Source: Maratus speciosus (lineage: Eukaryota; Arthropoda; Arachnida; Araneae; Salticidae). Taken from it: a stretch of DNA of 64,000 nucleotides. Below, in pieces: positions 55,555-64,000 of this stretch. The DNA is taken from positions 673,590,484 to 673,654,483 of the forward strand of contig OZ010788.1 of assembly GCA_963932465.1 (NCBI GenBank), read 5' to 3'. The stretch's first letter is position 1; each line of letters starts with the position of its first letter. The translations under genes and the position numbers were made by a program. The notes beneath the pieces are model-generated. The model was not told where the DNA came from, did no database searches, and saw only the letters and a program-made list of their open reading frames with translations.

Positions 55555-56138
55555 ATACAGAGTGCAGCTGAATTGATGGTCGAAACTGCAACAGGTGATA
55601 ATACACTTTAAGACGAGCAAATTCTGTATACATAAGAAAAAAAACAGGGTCGCAATCCACTTGTTAAATAAAAAATATAGGGTGTAACACAGCAAGCTAA
55701 ATCCGCATTTTCGTTCTTAACTGTAACAATAATCAAAATATTTTAGATATAGCTAGATATAGACTTTCTGTGAAACGTGATGAAAACACAAAAATTGCTA
55801 GTAACGGAAAATTTTCATGTCCAAGTAACATAGACTCTTCAAAACTCCAAACGTAGCTAACAATGCATACGATCGAATTACTGTAAAATTCTAACTCTTG
55901 ATGACACGTCATTTCACAGAAAAGAAAGTTATTGTGTTGAAGATTTCGCTAAAATAAGTCATCCTGTTACAGTTATGACTGAAAGTGGGGATTTGGCTTA
56001 ATTTGAGAAACCCTGTATTTTTGATTTAATAAGTGGATTGCGATCCTTGTTTGCTATGCAATATCCACTTGTCTTGACATGTATTATCACCCTTTACAGT
56101 TCTGACCATAAATTCAGATACACCCTGTATATATATTT
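55555..56138. mobile_element. Fold-back repeat element
   Basis: The block GGTCGCAATCCACTTNTTAAAT with flanking sequence at about 55560-55735 is matched in inverted orientation at 55965-56135 (ATAAGTGGATTGCGATCC). A partial direct repeat of the left end (TGAATTGATGGTCNAAACTG, GTGATAATACA) also occurs at about 55420, so the left arm is tandemly duplicated with a period of about 147. Non-coding; borders approximate. Confidence 0.6.
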
Positions 56139-56448
56139 CTTAAAACTTCGATTTATTTTGTTTTCAAAATTGTGCCCCCATTACATTTTTTATTTTTATT
56201 TCTTGTCGAACGATCCATTTATGCCAAAACTATTTATATTTAAAGAAACTGTTGGAATCAGAAAATGTATATCTATGCCAACTACATTGCATGGGATTTC
56301 GCAATTGCTTCTTTCCTTAATGGCTTCTAAAATTAATGGAAAAATGTTTAACTAAAGTTACATTTTATTTTCGTAATTTTTTTTTGCCGACACAGAAAAA
56401 TTTCTGCAACGTTTTACAGTACATTAAGTTTCAGATCTCATTTCCTAG

Positions 56449-56618
56449 GTGCTGATTGCCCAAAAGTTCCGACGAAAAAACCGCTAGACTGTGCCGATGT
56501 CCTTCAGATGGGCTACAAGAAAAGCGACGTTTATAAGATATGGCCCGTGAGCAGAGTGACCGAAGACAAACATTTATATGTGTACTGCGACATGGACACA
56601 AATGGAGGTGGATGGACA
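56449..56618 (+). CDS. Techylectin-like gene B, first fibrinogen-domain exon
   Basis: Acceptor TCATTTCCTAG ends at 56448, donor GTATGT follows 56618. Entering in phase 1 (A|GT joins the preceding exon as Ser), it encodes ADCPKVPTKKPLDCADVLQM, then GYKKSDVYKIWPV and LYVYCDMDTNGGGWT. This is the N-terminus of a fibrinogen-related domain: the DCADVL cysteine, the GxxxSGVY-equivalent KSDVYKIWP, and VYCDMDTNGGGWT. It leaves in phase 0 exactly where tachylectin-type genes continue with V-x-Q-R-R. The rest of the domain must lie beyond the window, so the next intron exceeds 7.3 kb. Secreted immune lectin by family. Confidence 0.9.
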
Positions 56619-57087
56619 GTATGTATAGTTGGTAAAATAAATTTTCTTTTTCAAAGACATAACGGTACTTCTACATTGTACCCTCGACCACTTTACGTAA
56701 AAAAACCTACGCCAAGCTATGGGATTTGACGTCAAATTGGCAGCCTGTCGTCAAATTCACTTCTCGCCACATTCGAATGCGCTAAACGTGTTGTTATGTG
56801 ATCAAATGATTTTTAATTGGAGGTTTAACTGTATTTTTAATAATGTTTTATTGATTTATTAGTTTTTTCGTTAATTAAAGTAACACATAGTCCTAAAAAG
56901 GCGACGCAGTGATATTAAAAGAGAAAAAACACTGAGAAAATGCTACGATGCATAGTTACGTGTAATAGATCTGCTTCAAATGACGTCACAAACATTCGCC
57001 AACCGAAAGGGAAAATTAAGAAAAATAAGGTAAATAAATAAATATCCAAGACTTTATTGTTTGTATGTTTTCATTACTATCCTTTTA
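56619..57087. other. Intron of lectin B, no feature
   Basis: AT-rich sequence with no recognised repeat ends. Confidence 0.5.
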
Positions 57088-58169
57088 TCTCTCTATTCTA
57101 AAGAAAAGTAACTTACACTGTCACCGCCGCCGCCGGTTTTGAATTTTTTGTGACCGGAGGTCTTTCCTCGTTAATATTAAGAAAAATATTGCATACCAAA
57201 ATATGAAAATCGGTGGTATTATAGAGAAATATTTGATAAACATGCTGATGCAGACAGTTTTCAAATCGAAGAATTATTTTAAGAGATATTTAATGCTAAA
57301 GTTGGACAAAATCGTTTCATTAAAAAAGTTTTATAGCAGCAAAAACTATACATGGGAATTTAATCATTTTTAGATCATTTTATTCGTCTGAAGTTCCCGG
57401 TGTGCAGACTGCATTCATTTTTTTTAATTTGACTCATTTTTTGAGGTTTTATGTCTATTTTAAATTCAAGTTTTCAGCTTTTCCAGAGATATTTTTTACA
57501 TATTTTAGAAAATGGTTTTAATTTAAACTGTTGCCAACTGTATATACAGCGCAAACATTAATGTTTGCTTCAAATAAAAAAATTATTTACACGTGACTAT
57601 TATAAACAGAACTATCTGACTATTATAAACCCTTGAAATTAGAATTAAATAATTAGGTATAAAGAGTAGGAACTTATTGAAAATTACGTCATTTAAACTA
57701 TATTTACGCGTGAATTTTAAAAGAGAAAGGTTATTGTAAAATAATAAATTCATTAACATGAGTTAGAAGTCTTAAATAGGAGAAATTACGTCACAGTACA
57801 CTTATTAAGTAAAATGAACAAAAAATAATATTGCAAAACAGCTTAAACTTAAAAATTGCGCGGGACATTTATTTGATATGATCTTTTCAACTATTTTCAT
57901 TTCTAATTCGCTGTGTTAAAAAATACCCTGTAACAAAGACTATGTTTACTTAAATTATTTTATATTAGCTTATTTTGAAATGTTTAACTAATTTTATTTA
58001 ATCAAAGACGAAAACAGCCATTGTATCTTTTAACAGCAGATTGTGACTGTTTTTTAAACTATAATTAAATCTTCCGAAATCAAAGCTGATCAAATTAGCG
58101 GGCATTTAGAGTCTGCGGTGTCTGAACGGGTGTTGGCGAGCGTAGCTCGTAATGGGCAGAGCCCCCTAG
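57088..58169 (+). mobile_element. Non-autonomous Helitron, copy H3
   Basis: Starts TCTCTCTATTCTA after host A, ends GGGCAGAGCCC and CTAG before T. 1082 bp. Contains all family landmarks (TTGTGACCGGAGGTC, TTCCCGGTGTGCAGACTGCA, GTCTGCGGTGTCTGAACGGG). Non-coding. Confidence 0.88.
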
Positions 58170-58992
58170 TATATATATATATATAAAAATGTAACAATTT
58201 GGAAATGGACCAATAAAAATCTGCGTAGATCTTCCCGGTACTCTCCTAGATCGGCATCCAAATTTCTTGTGACCAGGGGGACTTTCTTCGTTAATGTTAA
58301 GAAAACTGTTTCATATGAAAAATATAAAAATTGGTGCTATTATAGAGAAATGGTTGATAAACACGCTGATGTAAACAGTTTTTATCGAATAATTAATTTA
58401 AGAGATATTTAATGTTAAAGTGGGTCAAAATCGTTTCATTAAAAAAAATTATTTGAGCAAAAACTATGCATAGGAATTTAAACATTTTTACATCGTTTAA
58501 TACATTAGAAGTTCCCGGTGTGCAGACTGCATTTATTTTTTTTTAATTTGACTAATTTTTTGAGGATTTATCTCCATTTTAAATTCAAATTTTCAGCATT
58601 TCGAGAGAAATTTTTTTCATATTTTAGAAAAGGATATTATTTTAAACTGTTGCCAATTTTAAAAACAACGCAAAGAATAATATTTCCTTCAAGTTAAAAA
58701 TTTATTTACACGTGGCTTTTATAATCAGAAAAAAACTTTCAAATGAGAATTAAGTGATTATGTGTTAAAAATCAGGAAAATATTTTTCAATATTTTCAAT
58801 ATTACGTCATAAAAACTATAGATAACACATGAATTTTAAAAGAGAAAGAAAATTTTTAACTAACAAATTCATTATTATGCGTTAAAAGTCGCAAATGGAG
58901 GAAATTTACGTCATATTTAAAAAGGCCAAGTAATTGACAGTTGTCAGAACAGTTGTATATAATACATATAATTGCGCGAGACATACATTTTA

Positions 58993-60523
58993 CACTGCTC
59001 AAAACAATTAAAGGATATTGCAGTTTTAGGTGGATTTTGTATCTGGTAAACTGTTTAGCTGATTGATACATGGTCGACAGACATAGTAGGTTATATGAGA
59101 ATAAATTACACATGTTTGGCAGAAAAAAATGCATTTTATTGCGCATTTGTGTACTAAAGGAAAAAAACACAATTTGTGCATATGAGAAAAAAAGAATAAG
59201 AAAAGGTGTTTTCTTCAAAGAAAATCATTTTCAGTAGGGGGTATGGTTTCCACTGGCGGCCAGCAACGTTGAACACCTTTGAGGCATGGACTCAATGAGG
59301 CTATTAATGACGAGTTGGGGTATTCTGCCCCACTCTTCCAGAAGAGCTCTTTCCAGTTCTTGGAGAGTTTGTGGGGGTTGTTGGCGGCCAGAAACTCGTC
59401 TTCCTAGAGCGTCCCAAATGTGCTCGATTGGATTCATGTCTGGAGAACACGCTGGCCTTTTCATTCGAACGATTCCTTCCTCGAAAAGGAAATCCTCCAC
59501 CAGGTTTGCACGATGTGGCCTGCAGTTATCGTCCATTAAAAGGAAGTTATCTCCGATTGCTGCAGCGTAAGGGACTACAATAGGTCTGAGGATCTCATCC
59601 CTATATCGGCGACCAGTCAGAGCTCCATCTCGAATGATGTAGAGGTCAGTGCGCCCGTCAATGGAGATGCCACCATACACCAACACTCCTCCACCGCCAA
59701 ATCTGACACTTTCGTGCACGAACGCAGGATTATTCCTACTGCCACGGTCCCTCCAGATGAAAATACGCCTATTATCCGGATGCACAGAAAAACGGGACTC
59801 GTCAGAAAACAGATTATTGCTCCATTCATTTCTCCTCCAGTTGACATGCTCGGTTGCCCACTCCCTGCGGTCGCGACGATGCCTTGATGTTAATCTAACA
59901 CATACCATCGGTCGGCGAGCATACAGACCTACAGCATGGAGCCGGTTTCGGACAGTCTGAGTTGAAATCGTGGTGCCTGTAGCCGAGCGAAGGTGTTGTT
60001 GGAGAAGAGTAGGGTTCATGGTTCGGTGTCTCCGAGCTGTTAACGCTAAATACCGATCTTCATTGGGCGTTGTTGCCCGTCTACGACCTTGCCCTGGTCT
60101 TCGGCCTGCACATCCACTCTCCAAAAAACGGTTCCAGATCCTGGAAATGGCACTTTGTGACACTCCAATGGCTTGCGCTACTTCGGCTTGAGTTTGGCCC
60201 CCTTCTAACCTACCAACAATTCTCAAAGCTTCTGAATCTGTCAAATGACTTCGCTGAGACATCGTACTCATCGAAACAAAGCAATCACTGAATGCCGATC
60301 ATCCTTGTCTTCATTCTCTTTTATCCAGTTGAAAGTCAAATTTCATTCGCTGCCGCTGAAGCGACGTTTTTGACGTCGAACTCAAAATTTGCATACTCCA
60401 CAGTTTGAAAACCAGAAAAATTTGCATTTGTGATTCTCTTCTTCTATTTTCGGCAAAAAAAATTTCGTTTATATCTTTATTTTATATAAAACTTCAAATA
60501 TCCTTTAATTGTTTTGAGCAGTG
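58993..60523 (-). mobile_element. Complete Tc1-like transposon, 1531 bp, perfect TIRs
   Basis: 27-bp identical terminal inverted repeats (CACTGCTCAAAACAATTAAA, then GGATATT) flanked by TA (58991-58992, 60524-60525). Encloses one intact transposase gene on the minus strand. Inserted in Helitron H4. Confidence 0.95.
59231..60271 (-). CDS. Tc1-like transposase, DD34E, intact
   Basis: 346 residues, normal length for the family. N-terminal helix-turn-helix about 10-50 (AEVAQAIGVSQSAISRIWNR), a GRPGQGRRR basic/AT-hook segment near 57-65, a second HTH about 70-120, then the catalytic domain: first Asp D157 in FSDESRF, second D248 in LLMDDNCRPH, Glu E283 in SPDMNPIEHIW, spaced by 34 residues. It binds its own TIRs and excises and inserts at TA. 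No stop or frameshift. Base composition is much more GC-rich than the surrounding AT-rich DNA, consistent with a recent arrival in this genome (inference). Confidence 0.96.
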   Translation of the reverse strand: MSTMSQRSHLTDSEALRIVGRLEGGQTQAEVAQAIGVSQSAISRIWNRFLESGCAGRRPGQGRRRATTPNEDRYLALTARRHRTMNPTLLQQHLRSATGTTISTQTVRNRLHAVGLYARRPMVCVRLTSRHRRDRREWATEHVNWRRNEWSNNLFSDESRFSVHPDNRRIFIWRDRGSRNNPAFVHESVRFGGGGVLVYGGISIDGRTDLYIIRDGALTGRRYRDEILRPIVVPYAAAIGDNFLLMDDNCRPHRANLVEDFLFEEGIVRMKRPACSPDMNPIEHIWDALGRRVSGRQQPPQTLQELERALLEEWGRIPQLVINSLIESMPQRCSTLLAASGNHTPY

Positions 60524-61021
60524 TATATTTTGAGATAATCTTTTCAACTATTATCGTGAATTCTAAGACAGCGCAAATAATATTTTCTTTCTAACAACAA
60601 AAGTATTTTCACGTGAATGTTAAAAAGAGAAAGAAAAGTTTGGTGAAACTTACGTCAGATATAAAACAATACATTTCAAATGTGTTATTTAAAAGAATTT
60701 TCTTATAGAGCTGTTAAAAAACCGAGAGACGAAGACTTTGTTTAATTAATTCATTTTACATTAGCTTATTTTCAAATTTTTAACAATTTTTTTTTAATCA
60801 AAGTCGAAAATAGCCATTGTATCCCTTAACAAACGCTAATTTCGCCTTAAAAATCTCCAATCAAAGGAATATGAATGAAAACCCGTTTACAGGGAGATCG
60901 CCACTGTTTTTTTAAATTATAATTCAATCTTTTTAAAGCCGATGAAATTAGCCTGCTTTTAGAATCTGGGGTGTCGGAACGGGGGTGATGATCGTTGCTC
61001 GTAGGGGGCAGAGCCCCCTAG

Positions 61022-61108
61022 TATTGCAAATTTTATTATTCAAAGTTACTGATAGTTGGCGGGTTTCCCGAATTTCTTTTATTTATTGAAATTCCAATGG
61101 CAACATCT
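61022..61108. other. Short spacer
   Basis: No feature. Confidence 0.5.
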
Positions 61109-61121
61109 CCTATTTGTTTAT

Positions 61122-61362
61122 AGCCCCACCAGTGGCTGAGAGGTTCTGCTCTCGAAGCTGGTAGACGGGAGGTGCTGAGTTCGAACCCAATCGCGCCCGT
61201 CGGCCTGATCGTTCGGAGTTTTCGTGGTTTTCTTCGAACCGTGGATTTCCATGCGTTAATACGGATTAGGCTCCCTTAGAAAGACCTCCACGGAAGGCAC
61301 TCCCCCTAGGGCCTATATCCCTCGTGCAGATAATTGGCCGTCAAAAATCAACCCAACCCAAC
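61122..61362 (+). mobile_element. tRNA-derived SINE, copy 2
   Basis: tRNA-like head: AGTGGCTGAGAGGTTC (A box, tRNA-Ser-like) and GAGTTCGAACCC (B box), body with TTCGAACCGTGGATTTCC and GGGCCTATATCCCTCGTG, tail of CAACCCAACCC. Flanked by a 13-bp duplication CCTATTTGTTTAT (61109-61121, 61363-61375). Homologous to 17714-17956. Mobilised by a LINE in trans. Confidence 0.93.
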
Positions 61363-61375
61363 CCTATTTGTTTAT

Positions 61376-61887
61376 TGGGCGTTATCGTTTGGCGAATAAT
61401 TTGACGATAGTTTTTTTTATAGGACTTGGTCAACGGGATAATGAAGAAGTACCAGCATAACAATCGTAACAAGGAAGGTCTCCTTAAGTACATACTCAGA
61501 AAATTTTGAAAAAATTAAGAAATTTCCTTCTCATGAGTTATATATATTTATAAAAAAAATTTCCAGAGGAATGTATTGTCCGGAAAAACATAACAAAACT
61601 TTCGTTTGTTTTGGCGATTTATCGTCGAGATACTGAATTTTAAAAAAAGGCTTTCCTTAAGAAGTATGATAAATAATCTTTAAGAAAAAAAAAATTTCTA
61701 CTCTTCATACTGAACCTGTTTAAATAAGTTTAACTTGTAAATTTAACTTAATAAATACTGTACAGATTTGTAGTCCTTATTCAAGATTTGGCGTGAAATT
61801 GGTAGCTGAGGACTTAGAAATCCTCTTTCTAAAACAATAACAAAGCTTTATTATCTTGATTAAAAATATTTTAAATATTACACAAAG
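61376..61887. other. No gene recognised
   Basis: AT-rich, no repeat ends. Confidence 0.5.
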
Positions 61888-62308
61888 TTATAGTCCGCGA
61901 GCCAGGTGCGAATTTCGTCAGTTATTTCCTCTAGGCCGATAATTTGTAAAATGCTTCAGAGAGTTGTATCATGAAGCCCCGTGAACGTCAGCTGTGGTTC
62001 CGTGGGTGGGTGTAGCAGTGGTAGCCCCCCAAACATGTAAAAAAAAAAAAAAAAAAGACTCATTTCCTCCCGGCTGAAAATTTGTCAAATTATAGCTAAC
62101 CCAATATCTTGAAGAAAAAAAAAAGTCAACTGATTATAAAGTGGTGGGTAATGCGTCAGCTGGTCACACGAACATGAAAAAAATATACAGGTTTCAAAGG
62201 AAAGTCCCTTTAACCTGAAAATGCTTGCGAACGGAGAGAGCTACAGATATGGAAGTGAGGTAACAGTATATTAAAGTGACTACGCCCGATTTAATGCAAA
62301 CGACGGCA

Positions 62309-62324
62309 GTGCCCCCTAGTGGCG
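62309..62324 (-). promoter_or_regulatory. CTCF-like motif, left arm
   Basis: Minus strand reads GCCACTAGGGGGCAC. Matches the C-C-A/G-C-x-A-G-G-G-G-G-C core of CTCF sites. Functional status unknown. Confidence 0.4.
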
Positions 62325-63032
62325 AAATTTGGAAGATAGCTATTGAAAATCGTAAACGAAAAGAAATAGAGCAAAATTTCCAATTAGAAAGTTTTAGAGC
62401 CTCAATTCATTAGTACGAAACGACATTTGGTTCACACGGATAAGATAAATTGCCGCCTGTATACCTAAAAATGTCCGAAATCGATGAGCGACGATTCTAC
62501 ATTGCATATTCACATTCCTTAAATGTAGCAGTGCACAATTTCAGATTGTGACGTAGACGGAAATCCTCAATTTTAATTCCAAAAACTGACAAATGGCAGC
62601 AAGAATATTAAAAAAAAATTTGGCTTTTGTAATGAAGTTAAAATTAGCGGGGTTTTATTTTGTAAGAAATTCGTTTGAATATTCTGGTGTTAGTAAATTA
62701 TTTCATCAGTTTACGAACAGAATTCTTCTGCCACTGAAAGGGTTAATCTAAAATGTTAAATTCATTAGAAATAAAATTTTGACAGACATTACAGCACAGT
62801 ACAACGTCACAATCTGAAATTGTGCACTGCTACATTTACGGAATGTGAATATGCAAAGTAGAATCTCGCACATCGATTTCGGACATTTTTGGGTATACAG
62901 GCGACGATTTATCTTATCCGTGTGAACCAAATTTCATTTCGTACTAATTAATTGATGCTTTAAAACTTTCTAATTGGAAATTTATCTCTATCTCTTTTCG
63001 TTTACGATTTTCAATAGCTATTTTCCAAATTT

Positions 63033-63051
63033 CGCCGCTAGGGGGCGCTGT
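63033..63051 (+). promoter_or_regulatory. CTCF-like motif, right arm
   Basis: CGCCGCTAGGGGGCGCTG; a near-ideal CTCF core. With 62309-62324 it forms a divergent pair carried by the same fold-back element. Confidence 0.45.
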
Positions 63052-63470
63052 TTTCGTTTGCATTAGGTCGGGCGTAGTCTCTTTACTATAGCGTTACCTC
63101 CCTTCCATAACTGTAGCTCTCTCCATTCGCAAGTATTTTCAGGTTAAAGAGACTTTCCTTTGCAACATGTATATATTTTTTCATGTTCGTGTGACCAGCT
63201 GACGCATTACCCACCGCTTTATAATCAGCTGACTTTTTTTTTCCTTCAAGATATTGGGTTAGCTATAATTTGACAAATTTTCAGCCGGGAGGAAATGACT
63301 AATTTTTTTTTTTTTTTTACGTGTTTAGGAGGCTACCGCTGCTCAACCCACCCACGGAACCGCAGCTGACGTTCACATAGCTTCATGGTACATCTCTCTG
63401 AAACATTTTACAAATTATCGGCCGAGAGGAAATTGGTCATCCAAATCTGTTGCTGGCTCGCGGACTATTA

Positions 63471-64000
63471 GTTCGCAAATGGGTTCGTAGTAGATTTCAA
63501 TCGCTTCATGATTGTTTTCCAGTGATATTACTTAATAAAAATAGTAAGTCCATCCGCTCAGAGCTAATACTCGCCAGAATGTAGGTGCTCTACAGTATCA
63601 TTCTCCAGATGAGTTTATTCAGCAGGTCTCGAAACAGGAGATCTCTTTCGGAGGAGGTAGTTGCCAGTTTTTCCTCTCTGTCTGTAACCCTCTGCCTACA
63701 CTGATGTGCCTTTCCCTGTTCTAGCAGGGACTTTTCCCTATGTACGGAACCTTACTTCTTTTTCATTCTAACTCTCTGGTTCTCTCCATCCGCATCATCT
63801 CCCTTTTCCTTCCTTCCTCTTTCCTCCGTAGAAGGGAGGGGAGGTGGGGTGTTTACTACAACAGAACTTCCAATCGCGGTGAGGCTACTTCGATCTCATT
63901 GGGAGCCTCTCTTCTCCTCACGGTGCCAGATGTTGCCAACTCCTGACTAGCGAGCAGCTGAAACTCTGCTCTCCTGGGGTCGAGTGTAGGATAAATTAAT
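63471..64000. other. Unassigned, less AT-rich, pyrimidine-rich segment
   Basis: From about 63600 the sequence becomes more GC-balanced and CT-rich (CTCTCTTCTCCTCACGG) and ends with GAGCAGCTGAAACTCTGC. It may be the edge of another repeat that continues beyond the window. No coding motif recognised. Confidence 0.45.

Larger units (their letters stand above)
58260..61021 (+). mobile_element. Non-autonomous Helitron, copy H4, carrying a Tc1 insertion
   Basis: Family body resumes at TTTCTTGTGACCAGGGGGAC and runs to the GGGGGCAGAGCCCCC hairpin and CTAG at 61021. The 5' start is diverged (about 58260). Length without the Tc1 element is about 1.23 kb. It lies in tandem with H3, in the same orientation, 90 bases apart. 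Confidence 0.8.
61891..63467. mobile_element. 1.6-kb fold-back element, TTA-flanked
   Basis: Arms of about 670 bp (61891-62560, 62800-63467) are reverse complements with moderate divergence. Ends TAGTCCGCGAGCCAG and CTGGCTCGCGGACTA. TTA on both sides (61888-61890, 63468-63470) fits a 3-bp TWA duplication as made by PIF/Harbinger transposases, though the termini are not typical of that group. Each arm contains a CTCF-like motif. Centre about 62560-62740 unique. Confidence 0.75.

Noticed and set aside
5600..56618. Joining the 5600-5868 exon to the 50134/56449 exons as one lectin gene
   Set aside because: The 5600 exon encodes the C-terminus with a stop and poly(A) signal, yet lies upstream of the signal-peptide exon on the same strand. 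They must belong to two genes.
59286..60291. Several plus-strand frames of 70-103 aa
   Set aside because: Shadows of the minus-strand Tc1 transposase.

Overview
The window looks like a transposon-packed, AT-rich stretch of a chelicerate nuclear genome, most likely a spider. That is an inference from horseshoe-crab/spider-type fibrinogen-domain lectin exons, an apparent ZAD-C2H2 zinc-finger gene, spliceosomal introns with standard GT/AG borders, and a Penelope-type retroelement. Nothing bacterial or viral-genome-like is present.

Host genes are few. (1) At 5600-5868 (+) is the last exon of a techylectin/ficolin-like gene (gene A), whose earlier exons lie left of the window. (2) At 50134-50282 and 56449-56618 (+) are a signal-peptide exon and the first fibrinogen-domain exon of a second such gene (gene B), whose remaining exons lie right of the window. 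The two genes are in tandem, same strand, with phase-compatible splice sites. (3) At 39262-40120 (-) are three phase-matched exons of a ZAD-like/C2H2 zinc-finger gene. (4) At 41211-41284 (+) is a tRNA-Asn(GTT) with perfect A and B boxes.

The rest is mobile DNA, and much of it can be delimited to the base from target-site duplications or restored target sites. Elements include: a head-to-head dimer of a Penelope-like element (45051-49706, 12-bp TSD, one intact 766-aa RT/GIY-YIG ORF); two short inverted derivatives of similar design (10069-10589 and about 44463-44851), all with hammerhead-ribozyme-like motifs at their outer ends; five copies of a non-autonomous Helitron family; an intact DD34E Tc1-like transposon (58993-60523) inside one Helitron; pogo/Tigger remnants; several hAT-type elements with 8-bp TSDs; a solo LTR with a 4-bp TSD; two tRNA-derived SINEs; TTAA- and TA-flanked MITEs; and many long inverted-repeat (fold-back) elements.

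Layout: 0-1.5 kb 325-bp satellite; 1.6-3.4 kb MITEs; 5.6 kb lectin A exon; 7.3-10.6 kb dispersed repeat, fold-backs and short Penelope derivative; 12.6-22.5 kb pogo-like element split by an 8.2-kb nested hAT block; 23.7-32.4 kb MITEs, minisatellite, Helitrons; 34.9 kb GC-rich hAT MITE; 36.2-38.3 kb 57-bp minisatellite interrupted by a Helitron; 39-41.3 kb zinc-finger and tRNA genes; 40.5-44 kb decayed AT-rich array; 44.4-49.7 kb Penelope cluster; 50-56.6 kb lectin B exons with Tigger, LTR, pogo and hAT insertions in the intron; 57-61.4 kb Helitrons, Tc1 and SINE; 61.9-63.5 kb fold-back element with CTCF-like motifs. The most interesting signal is the repeated architecture of inverted Penelope-type insertions with covarying hammerhead-like ends.
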